A stretch of DNA of 64,000 nucleotides from Thermococcus indicus (GTDB taxonomy: Archaea; Methanobacteriota_B; Thermococci; Thermococcales; Thermococcaceae), in assembly GCF_006274605.1 (NCBI RefSeq), contig NZ_CP040846.1:434001-498000 (forward strand). Direction: 5' to 3'. This document shows positions 40,541 to 50,194 of the stretch, piece by piece; position 1 is the first letter of the stretch; each line of letters starts with the position of its first letter. The translations under genes were made by a program, and so were the position numbers. The notes under the pieces are model-generated. The model saw only the letters and a list, made by a program, of their open reading frames with translations, had not been told where the DNA came from and did no database searches.

Positions 40541-43500
40541 TTCTTGACACAGACTACATCACCGAAGGTGGAAAACCCGTCATTAGAATCTTCAAGAAGG
40601 AGAACGGGGAGTTTAAGATAGAATACGACAGGACCTTCGAGCCCTACTTCTACGCCCTCCTGAAGGACGACTCGGCAATCGAGGACGTCAAGAAGATAAC
40701 TGCAAAGAGACACGGGACAGTAGTTAAAGTCAAGCGTGCCGAGAAAGTGCAAAAGAAGTTCCTCGGCAGGCCGATAGAGGTCTGGAAGCTCTACTTCACG
40801 CACCCTCAGGACGTGCCGGCAATCCGCGACAAGATTAGAGAACATCCAGCTGTTGTCGACATCTACGAGTACGACATTCCCTTCGCGAAGAGATACCTCA
40901 TAGATAAGGGCCTTGTCCCGATGGAGGGCGATGAAGAGCTCAAAATGCTGGCTTTTGATATCGAGACGCTCTACCACGAGGGCGAGGAGTTCGCAGAGGG
41001 ACCTATACTCATGATAAGCTACGCCGACGAGAATGAAGCGAGGGTAATAACGTGGAAGAAAATCTATTTGCCATACGTTGACGTCGTTTCCACCGAGAAG
41101 GAGATGATTAAGCACTTCCTCCGGGTTGTCAAGGAGAAGGACCCCGATGTTCTCATCACTTACAACGGCGACAACTTCGACTTCGCCTACCTGAAGAAGC
41201 GCTCCGAGAAGCTCGGAATAAAGTTCGTTCTCGGGAGAGATGGCTCCGAGCCGAAGATACAGCGCATGGGGGACAGGTTTGCGGTCGAGGTGAAGGGAAG
41301 GATACACTTCGACCTTTACCCAGTAATAAGGCGCACGATAAACCTTCCAACATACACCCTGGAGGCCGTCTACGAGGCTATCTTCGGAAAGCCGAAGGAG
41401 AAGGTTTACGCTGAAGAGATAGCACAGGCCTGGGAGAGTGGAGAGGGGCTGGAGCGCGTTGCGCGCTATTCGATGGAGGACGCGAGGGTTACCTTTGAAC
41501 TCGGAAGGGAGTTCTTCCCGATGGAGGCCCAGCTTTCCCGATTAATCGGCCAGAGCCTCTGGGACGTTTCGCGTTCAAGCACCGGGAATTTAGTTGAGTG
41601 GTTTTTGCTCAGAAAGGCCTACGAGAGGAATGAATTGGCTCCGAACAAGCCCGATGAGAGAGAACTCGCGAGAAGACGGGAAAGCTACGCGGGTGGCTAC
41701 GTCAAGGAGCCGGAGCGTGGATTATGGGACAATATTGTGTACTTAGATTTTAGGTGTCACCCGGCTGATACAAAGGTCATCGTTAAAGGAAGGGGAGCCG
41801 TCAACATAAGCGAAGTCAGAGAAGGAGATTACGTACTTGGAATAGACGGCTGGCAGAGGGTTAAGAAGGTCTGGGAGTACGATTACGATGGAGAGCTAAT
41901 CAACATTAACGGCCTCAGGTGTACCCCCAACCACAAGCTACCAGTAGTTGGCAAAAACGAAAGACAGACGAGAATAAGGGATAATCTGGCCAAATCGTTC
42001 CTCACGGGTAAAGTCAAGGGCAAGCTGATAACGACACCACTTTTTGAAAAAATTGGAGAACTTGAAAAGGAAGAAGTACCCGAAGAAGAGATACTAAAAG
42101 GTGAGCTAGTGGGAATACTCCTTGCGGAGGGCACGCTTATAAGGAGAGATGTCGAGTACTTTGACTCTTCAAGGGGCAAGAAGAGAATCTCCCACCAGTA
42201 TCGGGTCGAAATAACCATTGGGAAGCACGAAGAAGAGTTCCAGAAGAGGATAATCTACATTCTTGAGAAGCTTTTCGGTGTAAAGCCAAATATCTCCCAG
42301 AAGAAAGGAACGAACGCTGTAACCATCAAAGTTGCGAAGAAGGATGTTTATCTTAAAGTCAAAGAACTTGTGGACAACGTTGAGAACTTACATGCCCCCT
42401 CTGTACTCAGAGGGTTCTTCGAAGGGGATGGAACAGTCAATAAAGCCCGCAGGACAATAGTTGCAAATCAGGGTACCAAAAACAAATGGAAAATCGATAT
42501 TATTTCAAAGCTCCTTGAAAGGCTGGGAATTCCTCATAGTATGTATACATACGAGTACACAGAAAAAGGAAAGCCCTTGACAAGGTACCTTCTTGAAATC
42601 ACGGGCAGGGATGGCCTTATACTGTTTCAAACGTTGGTTGGATTCATAAGCACAGAAAAGAACCAGGCCCTCAGCGAAGCGATTAGGAGCCGAGAAATGA
42701 ACCGCCTTGGAGATAACGCCTTCTACCATCTTTCAGATTTCAAAGCAACAACGGAGTACTACAAAGGCAAAGTTTATGACCTGACTCTTGAAGGAACTCC
42801 ATACTACTTCGCCAACGGCATTTTAACTCACAACTCGCTGTACCCCTCGATCATCATCACCCATAACGTCTCGCCGGACACGCTCAACAGGGAGGGCTGT
42901 AGGAAGTACGACACCGCCCCACAGGTCGGCCACCGCTTTTGTAAAGACTTTCCGGGCTTCATTCCGAGCCTTCTCGGAGACTTGCTTGAGGAGAGGCAGA
43001 AGATAAAGAGAAAGATGAAAGCCAGCATAGACCCGCTGGAGAGGAAGCTTCTCGATTACCGCCAGCGCGCCATCAAGATTTTGGCCAACAGCGTCCTTCC
43101 CGAGGAGTGGATTCCAATAGCTGAGAACGGAAGAGTCAAGCTCCTCAGGATTGGCGAGTTCGTTGATGGGCTTATGGAGAACGAAAAGGGAAGGGTCAGA
43201 AGGGAAGGGGACACTGAAGTTCTTGAGGTCTCGAAAGTTCAGGCAATTTCCTTCGACAGAAAGACAAAGAAGGCCCGCACAATGCCCGTGAAGGCCGTAA
43301 TAAGGCACCGCTATTCCGGAGACGTTTACGAGATAGTCCTCAGCTCGGGAAGGCGGATAAGGATAACAGGGGGACACAGCCTCTTCGCCTACAGAAACGA
43401 CGAGCTTGTCGAGGTTACGGGAGAGGAAATCAAACCTGGCGACTTTTTAGCTGTTCCAAGGCGTGTAAACCTGCCCGAAAGAAGAGAACGGTTCAATTTA

Positions 43501-45555
43501 ATTGAACTGCTCCTCGAACTGCCGGAGGAGGAAACAGAGGATATCGTTATGACGATTCCCGTGAAGGGTAGAAAGAACTTTTTCAGAGGAATGCTGAGAA
43601 CCCTCCGCTGGATTTCTGGGGAAGAGAAGAGGCCAAGAACGGCCAGACGCTACCTGGAGCACCTTGAGAAGCTCGGCTACGTGAGGCTCAAGAAAATCGG
43701 CTACGAGGTTCTTGATTGGGGCGGGCTTGAGAGGTACAGAACGCTGTACGAGAGGCTCGTTGAAGCGGTTCGGTACAACGGTAACAGGAGGGAGTACCTG
43801 CTTGAATTCAACGCCGTTCGCGACGTTGTTTCTTTGATGCCAGAGGAAGAGCTGAAGGAGTGGAAAATCGGAACCAGAAACGGCTTCAGAATTGGCCCGT
43901 TCATTGACGTTAACGAGGACTTCGCAAAGCTCCTCGGCTACTACGTTAGCGAGGGCTACGCACGCAAGCATAGGAACCAGAAGAATGGCTGGAGTTACAC
44001 AGTAAAACTTTACAACGAGAACCAGAGGGTTCTAGATGACATGGAGAGGCTCGCGAGAAAGTTCTTCGGAAGGGTGAAGAGGGGCAGAAACTACGTTGAA
44101 ATCCTGAGGAAAATGGCGTACATCATATTTGAGAACCTCTGCGGAACGCTGGCGGAAAACAAAAGGATTCCAGAGGTTATTTTCACTTCCCCCGAAAGCG
44201 TTCGCTGGGCCTTCCTTGAGGGATACTTCATAGGCGACGGCGACGTTCACCCGAACAAGAGGGTCCGCCTTTCAACCAAGAGCGAGCTTTTGGTAAATGG
44301 TCTTGTTCTTCTGATCAACTCCCTCGGCGTTTCTGGGGTAAAGATTCGCTACGATAGCGGAGTTTACAGGATATACGTGAATGAAGAACTCCCTTTCACG
44401 GATTACAGCAAGAAAAAGAACGTCTACTACTCGCACGTCATACCCAAAGAGGTGCTTGAAGACACGTTCGGCAAGGCCTTCCAGAGGAACATGAGCCATG
44501 AAAAGTTCAGGGAGCTCGTTGAGAGCGGAAAACTCAATGGAGAGAATGCAAAGCGCATCGAATGGCTCCTAAACGGAGATGTTGTTCTTGACAAAGTTGG
44601 GGAAGTTAGGAAACTGCGGTACAGGGGCTACGTTTACGACCTGAGTGTTGAGGAGGACGAGAACTTCTTGGCGGGCTTTGGATTCCTCTACGCGCACAAT
44701 AGCTATTACGGCTACTACGGCTACGCCAGGGCAAGATGGTACTGCAAGGAGTGCGCCGAGAGCGTTACGGCGTGGGGACGGGACTACATCGAGATGGTAA
44801 TCCGCGAGCTTGAGGAGAAGTTTGGTTTTAAAGTCCTCTATGCCGACACCGACGGTCTCCATGCCACCATTCCCGGAGCGGACGACGATAAGGTCAAGAA
44901 AAAGGCAATGGAGTTCTTAAAATACATCAACCCCAAACTCCCGGGACTTCTCGAACTCGAATACGAGGGCTTCTACCTCAGGGGCTTCTTCGTCACCAAG
45001 AAGAAGTACGCCGTCATAGACGAGGAGGGCAAGATAACGACGCGCGGGCTTGAAATCGTCCGGCGTGACTGGAGCGAGATAGCCAAGGAGACGCAGGCGA
45101 GGGTTTTGGAGGCCATACTGAGGCACGGTGACGTTGAGGAAGCTGTGAGGATAGTCAAGGAAATCACCGAGAAGCTGAGCAAATACGAGGTTCCGCCGGA
45201 GAAGTTAGTAATCCACGAGCAGATCACCAGGGAGCTGAAGGACTACAAGGCTACCGGCCCGCACGTGGCCATAGCGAAGCGCCTCGCGGCGATGGGAATA
45301 AAGATACGCCCCGGGACTGTCATCAGTTACATCGTTCTCAAGGGCTCCGGAAGGATAGGCGACAGGGCGATTCCGTTTGACGAGTTCGACCCGACGAAGC
45401 ACAAATACGATGCAGAATACTACATCGAGAACCAGGTCCTGCCCGCTGTTGAAAGGATTCTGAAGGCCTTCGGCTACAAGAAGGATGACCTGCGCTACCA
45501 GAAGACCCGGCAGGTCGGTTTGGGGGCGTGGCTGAAGCCGAAGGGGAAGAAGTGA
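40537..45555 (+). CDS. polB: Family B DNA polymerase with two inteins
   Basis: A 1672-residue precursor that would splice to a 775-residue polymerase of the KOD/Pfu type. The N-terminal uracil-sensing domain, the 3'-5' exonuclease ([11 protein letters not shown] with the DIE motif at 141-143, and [11 protein letters not shown]) and the polymerase motifs are all present. Motif A (DFR/SLYPSI) and motif B ([12 protein letters not shown]) are each split by an intein. Motif C, YADTDG, is intact. The C-terminus is [14 protein letters not shown]. The polymerase synthesises and proofreads DNA. The ATG overlaps the upstream DUF3368 toxin stop; a VapBC pair follows. Confidence 0.96.
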   Translation: MILDTDYITEGGKPVIRIFKKENGEFKIEYDRTFEPYFYALLKDDSAIEDVKKITAKRHGTVVKVKRAEKVQKKFLGRPIEVWKLYFTHPQDVPAIRDKIREHPAVVDIYEYDIPFAKRYLIDKGLVPMEGDEELKMLAFDIETLYHEGEEFAEGPILMISYADENEARVITWKKIYLPYVDVVSTEKEMIKHFLRVVKEKDPDVLITYNGDNFDFAYLKKRSEKLGIKFVLGRDGSEPKIQRMGDRFAVEVKGRIHFDLYPVIRRTINLPTYTLEAVYEAIFGKPKEKVYAEEIAQAWESGEGLERVARYSMEDARVTFELGREFFPMEAQLSRLIGQSLWDVSRSSTGNLVEWFLLRKAYERNELAPNKPDERELARRRESYAGGYVKEPERGLWDNIVYLDFRCHPADTKVIVKGRGAVNISEVREGDYVLGIDGWQRVKKVWEYDYDGELININGLRCTPNHKLPVVGKNERQTRIRDNLAKSFLTGKVKGKLITTPLFEKIGELEKEEVPEEEILKGELVGILLAEGTLIRRDVEYFDSSRGKKRISHQYRVEITIGKHEEEFQKRIIYILEKLFGVKPNISQKKGTNAVTIKVAKKDVYLKVKELVDNVENLHAPSVLRGFFEGDGTVNKARRTIVANQGTKNKWKIDIISKLLERLGIPHSMYTYEYTEKGKPLTRYLLEITGRDGLILFQTLVGFISTEKNQALSEAIRSREMNRLGDNAFYHLSDFKATTEYYKGKVYDLTLEGTPYYFANGILTHNSLYPSIIITHNVSPDTLNREGCRKYDTAPQVGHRFCKDFPGFIPSLLGDLLEERQKIKRKMKASIDPLERKLLDYRQRAIKILANSVLPEEWIPIAENGRVKLLRIGEFVDGLMENEKGRVRREGDTEVLEVSKVQAISFDRKTKKARTMPVKAVIRHRYSGDVYEIVLSSGRRIRITGGHSLFAYRNDELVEVTGEEIKPGDFLAVPRRVNLPERRERFNLIELLLELPEEETEDIVMTIPVKGRKNFFRGMLRTLRWISGEEKRPRTARRYLEHLEKLGYVRLKKIGYEVLDWGGLERYRTLYERLVEAVRYNGNRREYLLEFNAVRDVVSLMPEEELKEWKIGTRNGFRIGPFIDVNEDFAKLLGYYVSEGYARKHRNQKNGWSYTVKLYNENQRVLDDMERLARKFFGRVKRGRNYVEILRKMAYIIFENLCGTLAENKRIPEVIFTSPESVRWAFLEGYFIGDGDVHPNKRVRLSTKSELLVNGLVLLINSLGVSGVKIRYDSGVYRIYVNEELPFTDYSKKKNVYYSHVIPKEVLEDTFGKAFQRNMSHEKFRELVESGKLNGENAKRIEWLLNGDVVLDKVGEVRKLRYRGYVYDLSVEEDENFLAGFGFLYAHNSYYGYYGYARARWYCKECAESVTAWGRDYIEMVIRELEEKFGFKVLYADTDGLHATIPGADDDKVKKKAMEFLKYINPKLPGLLELEYEGFYLRGFFVTKKKYAVIDEEGKITTRGLEIVRRDWSEIAKETQARVLEAILRHGDVEEAVRIVKEITEKLSKYEVPPEKLVIHEQITRELKDYKATGPHVAIAKRLAAMGIKIRPGTVISYIVLKGSGRIGDRAIPFDEFDPTKHKYDAEYYIENQVLPAVERILKAFGYKKDDLRYQKTRQVGLGAWLKPKGKK
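41755..42834 (+). other. Intein 1 of PolB (motif A site)
   Basis: A 360-codon intein, residues 407-766. It begins with Cys ([10 protein letters not shown]) and ends with FANGILTHN before Ser of SLYPSI. The splicing block B is [11 protein letters not shown]. Two DOD-type homing endonuclease motifs are present: [11 protein letters not shown] and [11 protein letters not shown]. The site is in the invariant catalytic motif A. Confidence 0.95.
43090..44700 (+). other. Intein 2 of PolB (motif B site)
   Basis: A 537-codon intein, residues 852-1388. It begins with Ser ([10 protein letters not shown]) and ends FLYAHN before Ser of SYYGYYG. Block B is [10 protein letters not shown]. Endonuclease motifs are [11 protein letters not shown] and [11 protein letters not shown]. 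The insertion is in polymerase motif B, so the polymerase is inactive until splicing. Confidence 0.95.
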
Positions 45556-45565
45556 CCCCCATTCG

Positions 45566-45582
45566 AAACCTTTTTATCTCTG
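45566..45582 (+). promoter_or_regulatory. Promoter of the vapBC pair downstream of polB
   Basis: CGAAACCTTTTTATCTC combines a BRE-like GAAAC with TTTTTAT. It lies about 35-45 nt before the ATG of the antitoxin, so this pair has its own transcription start. Confidence 0.5.
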
Positions 45583-45612
45583 TATTGCAAACTGTATTTC
45601 GAGGTGTATTAC

Positions 45613-45834
45613 ATGGCCATCGTTACCGTTCGCGTTCCCGACGAGCTGAAGCTCAAGATGAAGGAGCTCAATATCAACTGGAGCGAGGAGATAAGGGAGT
45701 TCATAAGAAGGCGCATAGATGAGATAGAAAGAAAGAGACGAATACAGGAAGCCTTAGAGCTTGCAAAGGCCAGCGGAAGCGTGGGCAGGGGTTTCGCAGC
45801 GAAGTCAGTGAGGGAGGACCGTGATAGTCGTTGA
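45613..45834 (+). CDS. vapB: Ribbon-helix-helix antitoxin (VapB)
   Basis: A 73-residue antitoxin. The ribbon AIVTVRVPDELKLKMKEL and the helices NINWSEEIREFIRRRIDEIE form a ribbon-helix-helix dimerising DNA-binding domain. The C-terminal tail (about 50-73) would bind the toxin. The ATG at 45613 is preceded by GAGGTG; upstream in-frame starts at 45604 are part of that site or lack one. It overlaps vapC by 14 nt. Confidence 0.88.
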   Translation: MAIVTVRVPDELKLKMKELNINWSEEIREFIRRRIDEIERKRRIQEALELAKASGSVGRGFAAKSVREDRDSR

Positions 45835-46213
45835 TGCCTCGGCCCTTGTGAAGGTCGTCCTGCAGGAACCGGGCTGGAAAGAAGTTCCAGCGGAGCCGAA
45901 CGTGGCAACGCTCGACTATGCACTCGTTGAGGGCATGAACGCAATCTGGAAGGCAGTGCGACGTGGAGAGCTAACCATTGAGCAGGGAAAGGTTAAGGTA
46001 ATCGTTCTTAAGACGTTAGGGAGCTCGATAACACTCTTTGAGGCGCAAAACTTCTTCGAGAGGGGGCTGGAAATAGCATTGGGTGAGAACATCACGATCT
46101 ATGACGCCCTTTACATAGCCTTGGCCGAGGCACTGAACGCGGATTTTCTAACTGCTGACGAGAAGCAGTATCTCGTCGCTAAAAATTATGTAAATGCCCA
46201 GTTCCTTCGCTAA
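45821..46213 (+). CDS. vapC: PIN-domain ribonuclease toxin (VapC)
   Basis: A 130-residue PIN domain: MIVVDASALVKVVLQE (Asp5), an acidic residue in YALVEGMNAIW, Asp in ITIYDALYIALAE and Asp in FLTADEKQYL. It starts with GTG inside the antitoxin gene and ends with a TAA sharing four bases (CTAA) with the convergent HAD gene. It is the second toxin-antitoxin pair touching polB, here downstream. Confidence 0.88.
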   Translation: MIVVDASALVKVVLQEPGWKEVPAEPNVATLDYALVEGMNAIWKAVRRGELTIEQGKVKVIVLKTLGSSITLFEAQNFFERGLEIALGENITIYDALYIALAEALNADFLTADEKQYLVAKNYVNAQFLR

Positions 46214-46920
46214 CTCTTCTTTTCTATCCTTCCCAGCACCTCCAAAATCCCCTCGACACCCGGAACTTCAAAGCCCCTCTCGTGGATTCTCCTAGTCTCC
46301 TCGGCCTCGGGGTTTATCCAGACCGCCCACATGCCAGCTCTCAGCGCACCCTCGAAGTCCTCCGCGTAGGTGTCGCCTATGTGAACCGCCTCGTCCGGCT
46401 CGACCCCAAAGAGCTCCAGCGGTTTCCTGAACATCTCCGGCATCGGCTTGTACGCGAGAACCTCGTCTGCGAAGAAGGTCTTGTCTATAAAGTTCATGAG
46501 GCCGAAGCGCTCCAGCAGGAGACGGGTGTAGGAACCGGGCCAGAACATCACGTTGCCGGTCACGGTGACCTTCAGGCCCTTTCTCTTAACGCCTTCCAGG
46601 GCCTCATTTGCCCCCGGGAGAACTATCTCGTCATCGACCTTCAGAACTGCTCTGGCGGCGGCCCTCTTCACGAGTTCGACGTCTATGCCGAGGAGTTCCG
46701 CCAGCATCTCCTGGCTCTCTTCGAGGGCCCTGGCTGGATTTCCTGCGGTTTTGGCCCTCATTCGCTTTATCCTCTCGCGGGTGAGCATCATTCCCTCGAC
46801 GACGTCTATTATGCACGCCCCCATCAGTTTGGAGAGCTCTACGGCCATCGCGTCGAGCATGACGTTGATGTCCAGGAGGGTGTTCCAGACGTCGAATGAA
46901 ACGAGCTTCACCTTCACCAC
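46210..46920 (-). CDS. HAD-superfamily hydrolase
   Basis: A 236-residue hydrolase of the haloacid dehalogenase superfamily. Motif I is SFDVWNTLLD, where Trp replaces the usual second Asp. The Thr/Ser motif II is VTVTGNVMFW, Lys is in AYKPMPEMF, and motif IV is HIGDTYAEDFEGA. A helical cap domain lies at about 20-95. The substrate is probably a small phosphate ester but cannot be read from the sequence. It starts with ATG 46920 after GGTGGTGAAGG. Confidence 0.85.
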   Translation of the reverse strand: MVKVKLVSFDVWNTLLDINVMLDAMAVELSKLMGACIIDVVEGMMLTRERIKRMRAKTAGNPARALEESQEMLAELLGIDVELVKRAAARAVLKVDDEIVLPGANEALEGVKRKGLKVTVTGNVMFWPGSYTRLLLERFGLMNFIDKTFFADEVLAYKPMPEMFRKPLELFGVEPDEAVHIGDTYAEDFEGALRAGMWAVWINPEAEETRRIHERGFEVPGVEGILEVLGRIEKKS

Positions 46921-46951
46921 CAGCTCGGTTTGGGCAGGGGAAAATAAAAAC

Positions 46952-47989
46952 TCAACGCCTCCCTTCCTTCTCCCTACCCGCGAGATAAATGAGCCCGTTC
47001 ATCAGCCCTGCCTCCCTCAAGACAGCCTTGAGGTTTCTGAAGCGTGAGCGCATGACGAATAGCTCGTAGAATCCCTCTAAGTTGCCCCAGTGGCCGTAGG
47101 CGGAAAGGGCGAGGTACATGACCTCCTTGGGCTTGAGTTTCCTCCCAAGGCTTTCGTTTAGGGCCTTGAGCCCGGGCTTTATCCTCTCCAAAAGTCCCTC
47201 CCTCGCTATGAGGTGGAGCATCAAGTCCTCGACCGTCGGCTTCTTCCACTCTACGGTTTCATCCTCGAAGGGAAGGCCGATTATCAGCGGAACCACCTCG
47301 GTTTTTCCTACAATGTAGCCCATGGATGTTTTTCTGTGCTCGAAACCAGAGAGCTTTCCGGCTATCGAGGCCAGAGCCGCCTCCCTGTCCTCGTCGATGT
47401 CGATGGCGACTCCGATTCTTTCCACTGCAAAGTCAAATACGTCCATCGCCCTGAGGAAGTTGCCGAGGTTCCTTATGACGCCGGAGTTTCCTTCGCTCGG
47501 CAGCACCGCGAGATAGTAGTTATCCTCCTCTCGCTTCAGCAGGTCGAAATTGTCGCGCTCAAACACTCTCTCAATGAACCTCAGGCTGTAAGGTGCCTCC
47601 CTGCTCTCCTTGAACTCGAAGAGCTTCTTGAATACTGCCTTGAAGAACTTGGAGTCCGTTTTTCCCTCGACGAAGAGGACGCTTGTTCTTGCCTTTTCCC
47701 CGGAAAAGCCACCGCGGACGTCGAAATCGAGGTACTTCCTCAGCTCGTAGGTTTCCTTCATTGTGAGGCTCTTCCCCGTGTCGGAGTATATCAGGGCGTT
47801 CTCCTCGCCCCTTCGGAACTTCCAGGCGATTAAATCGATGAGCTCAAGGCTCGCGGTTACGACGGTTTCCTCCCCTGTCAGGGAATCCACGAAATCGATG
47901 AGTTCGTCGCGGTTTTTCCTGTATTCGGGGAATAGGATGGCCCTCTCATCTGCGAAGGCCTCGAAGCGGTTTCCGGTTACAATCCTCAT
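46952..47989 (-). CDS. DUF3226-like TOPRIM-fold protein
   Basis: A 345-residue protein. SVLFVEGKTDSKFFKAVFKKL (about residues 108-124, shown in part) supplies the TOPRIM Glu, and GVAIDIDEDREAALASI the acidic DxD pair, as in DUF3226 proteins related to OLD-family and primase nucleases. The N-terminal 100 residues form a separate domain; the C-terminus is helical. The catalytic chemistry is unknown. The ATG abuts the stop of the upstream membrane-protein gene (TGAATG), so the pair is coupled. Confidence 0.72.
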   Translation of the reverse strand: MRIVTGNRFEAFADERAILFPEYRKNRDELIDFVDSLTGEETVVTASLELIDLIAWKFRRGEENALIYSDTGKSLTMKETYELRKYLDFDVRGGFSGEKARTSVLFVEGKTDSKFFKAVFKKLFEFKESREAPYSLRFIERVFERDNFDLLKREEDNYYLAVLPSEGNSGVIRNLGNFLRAMDVFDFAVERIGVAIDIDEDREAALASIAGKLSGFEHRKTSMGYIVGKTEVVPLIIGLPFEDETVEWKKPTVEDLMLHLIAREGLLERIKPGLKALNESLGRKLKPKEVMYLALSAYGHWGNLEGFYELFVMRSRFRNLKAVLREAGLMNGLIYLAGREKEGRR

Positions 47990-48526
47990 TCACTTCACCA
48001 TGTCAACGGTTATGGCACCTATCACCGCGAAGGTGCTTATAAGTATGGTTGCGTTGACGTACTGCCCGGGTGTGAAGTCGGCCAGGCTGTTGATTCCGTA
48101 CACGTATATCAGAACGGCCGAGATTAGGTAGGCTATTCCAGTGACGGTTAGGAGTCGCTTGGGGATATGGAAGAGTTCCTCCCTCTTCAGGTTTCCTATC
48201 CGGGATTTGGCTATGAACAGGTACGCGACTCCAAGGGTCATGAGGAGTACCGCGATTGAGCGTTCAACCGAGATGTCCTTTGCTATCTCCCAGAGCTCCG
48301 CGGTGAACAGGAAGGGGAGCGCAAAGGTCACGGCACCGACGATCTCCTGGGCTATGTCGTCCCATCCCAGCTTGTCTGGGGTCTTTCTCATCTCGTTCTC
48401 TCTTTTCAGCTCCTCGATGCTGGAGTAAAGCTCCTCAAGCTGTCTCTCCATTTTGGTTCGCCATTCGTTTTTAATCGGGTGCTCAGGTTCGGGGTTCATC
48501 ATCCCGTCAGCATTGGATTCACTCAT
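47990..48526 (-). CDS. DUF2391-like membrane protein
   Basis: A 178-residue protein: a charged, coiled-coil-prone N-terminal cytosolic segment (about 1-55) then four membrane helices (about 62-80, 90-107, 123-142 and 153-175). This resembles the DUF2391/TIGR02587 integral membrane family, of unknown function. Alternative starts at 48529 and 48526 are adjacent ATGs. It is followed with zero spacing by the TOPRIM-like gene. Confidence 0.7.
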   Translation of the reverse strand: MSESNADGMMNPEPEHPIKNEWRTKMERQLEELYSSIEELKRENEMRKTPDKLGWDDIAQEIVGAVTFALPFLFTAELWEIAKDISVERSIAVLLMTLGVAYLFIAKSRIGNLKREELFHIPKRLLTVTGIAYLISAVLIYVYGINSLADFTPGQYVNATILISTFAVIGAITVDMVK

Positions 48527-48597
48527 CATCGCGGGGAGGGTTTCTTCAGGAAATATTATAAACGTTGAGCTTTAATCTGAACCTGGTGGTAAGAGGT

Positions 48598-50061
48598 ATG
48601 AAAAATGTCCTAGTGGTTGTTACGGTCATCATGATTTTGGGATTGGCCATTGCGCCCATCAGCGCAGAGGTCGCATGGATTAACTCAGCCAACACGGTAA
48701 TAGTCCTCCCCACCACCAAGATAGTTAACGGGACGCCTTTGCACATAGGAGAAGACGCAATAAGCGGGTCGAGATTGGGGGCGTTCCTTGTTCTTCAGGG
48801 GATAACCATCGGAAAGTACACCTCAGTCGCTTCCGTACCGGTTGAATACCATAGCGTCCTTATCCCGGACGAGAACCAGGTCTACCTGCTGAACGAAGAG
48901 GATATGCCGGACGTGGGAATCAACGTCAGCGATCAGCCCGTGGGCGATGCGGTGGTTGTTCAGGTGAACTTTTCCCGGGTGGGCTTCAACCTGACTCGGG
49001 GCTCGGTGGAGTTTCTAGATAGGAGTGTTGAGGTGACGTTTAACGAGAACACGACCCCTCTCAACGTTAGCGAGGATTATAAGATTGTGTCAACCACCGT
49101 TGATGGAAAGGATACGATGTTTCTGTACTCCCACGAGGTCGCTGATTCAAAACTCACATCCCTCGGCGACTCGATAACGGTCGGCGGGTGGAAGCTCAAG
49201 CCCCTGGACATAAACATCAACGCCTCAAAGATGCTGGTTGAGCTGACTTATCCGAGCGGCATCATCAAAACCAAGGCCATGGCACGGGGCAGGTACTACA
49301 TCATGTACATGACCGCCAATGGTGAGGAGGACTTTGAAGAATACGACAGTTATCCGGTTTCCAGGCTCAGCGAACTCTTTGAGGCGGGGGCGGATAAAGT
49401 GTTCCTGTTTTTCCCGACTGACTTCTTTATCGGGGTGAGTGGATCCAAGACCGTCATCTATGGCCACGAATACTATGAGAAGGTTGGACGGTATCAGGAT
49501 GGGGATATCTACAGTGGCCAGTGGGTCTGGGATATAGACCCCGAGCACGGGCTCTACACGCTTTATCTCCACGTGGGGGGTGAGAACTTCCCGCGGGTGT
49601 TCGTGGCTCCCGGGAGGTCCCTCTCGATCCCGACGGGATGGAACCTGAGCATTGTCCCCTCCTTTGCCCGAAATGACCAGGGGGATATCGTCGGTGTGAG
49701 CGGTTACCGTTTCGTGCGTAGGGTCTCCGTGACCAGACAGGTCTCCATAACCGCTCCCAAGGTTCAGGCGACCGAGGATGTCTACTCCTTCATAATAAAC
49801 GACACCCAGCTGACAGCCCTCCCAAGCGATAAAAACGTTATCATCGTAGGGGGCTGGGTCAGCAACGGCGCCTGGGCTCTCCTGGAGAGAGTCTACGGGA
49901 AGGATGTTGTGGAGTCCATAAAGCGGGAGATACTGCGCAACGGCTACGTCGTGAAGAACCTTCCCAACCCGAACAACAGCAGGTACCGGGTCATAATACT
50001 GGCCGGCAGGACCCACGTGGAAACTGGTAAGGCGGTTGAGGAGTTCATGGCCGGCCCGTGA
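48598..50061 (+). CDS. S-layer-like secreted protein
   Basis: A 487-residue secreted protein. The signal peptide MKNVLVVVTVIMILGLAIAPISA is cleaved before EVAWINSANTVIVLP. The N-terminal half has beta strands and sequons. The C-terminal segment NVIIVGGWVSNGAWALLERV and YRVIILAGRTHVETGKAVEEF has the Rossmann-like pattern found at the ends of Thermococcales S-layer proteins (VLVGGP..., VVAG...). It is shorter than the main S-layer protein (about 600 residues), so it may be a minor paralogue. GGTGGTAAGAGGT precedes the ATG. Confidence 0.78.
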   Translation: MKNVLVVVTVIMILGLAIAPISAEVAWINSANTVIVLPTTKIVNGTPLHIGEDAISGSRLGAFLVLQGITIGKYTSVASVPVEYHSVLIPDENQVYLLNEEDMPDVGINVSDQPVGDAVVVQVNFSRVGFNLTRGSVEFLDRSVEVTFNENTTPLNVSEDYKIVSTTVDGKDTMFLYSHEVADSKLTSLGDSITVGGWKLKPLDININASKMLVELTYPSGIIKTKAMARGRYYIMYMTANGEEDFEEYDSYPVSRLSELFEAGADKVFLFFPTDFFIGVSGSKTVIYGHEYYEKVGRYQDGDIYSGQWVWDIDPEHGLYTLYLHVGGENFPRVFVAPGRSLSIPTGWNLSIVPSFARNDQGDIVGVSGYRFVRRVSVTRQVSITAPKVQATEDVYSFIINDTQLTALPSDKNVIIVGGWVSNGAWALLERVYGKDVVESIKREILRNGYVVKNLPNPNNSRYRVIILAGRTHVETGKAVEEFMAGP

Positions 50062-50159
50062 ACTTTTCCATTCTATATGGCTTTTCTGCCCCTTCGAGAG
50101 TGGGGTGGATTTGGTGTTTGATGCCAAATGATTAACTGCACCCAACCTTTGGTTTGCGA

Positions 50160-50173
50160 CAAGGTTATATACT
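50160..50173 (+). promoter_or_regulatory. Promoter of the MFS gene
   Basis: ACAAGGTTATATAC is a good TATA. Its distance of about 25-30 nt to the ATG at 50195 suggests a leaderless mRNA; no ribosome-binding site is visible. Confidence 0.5.
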
Positions 50174-50194
50174 CAAATCGCGGTCTGAACGTTC

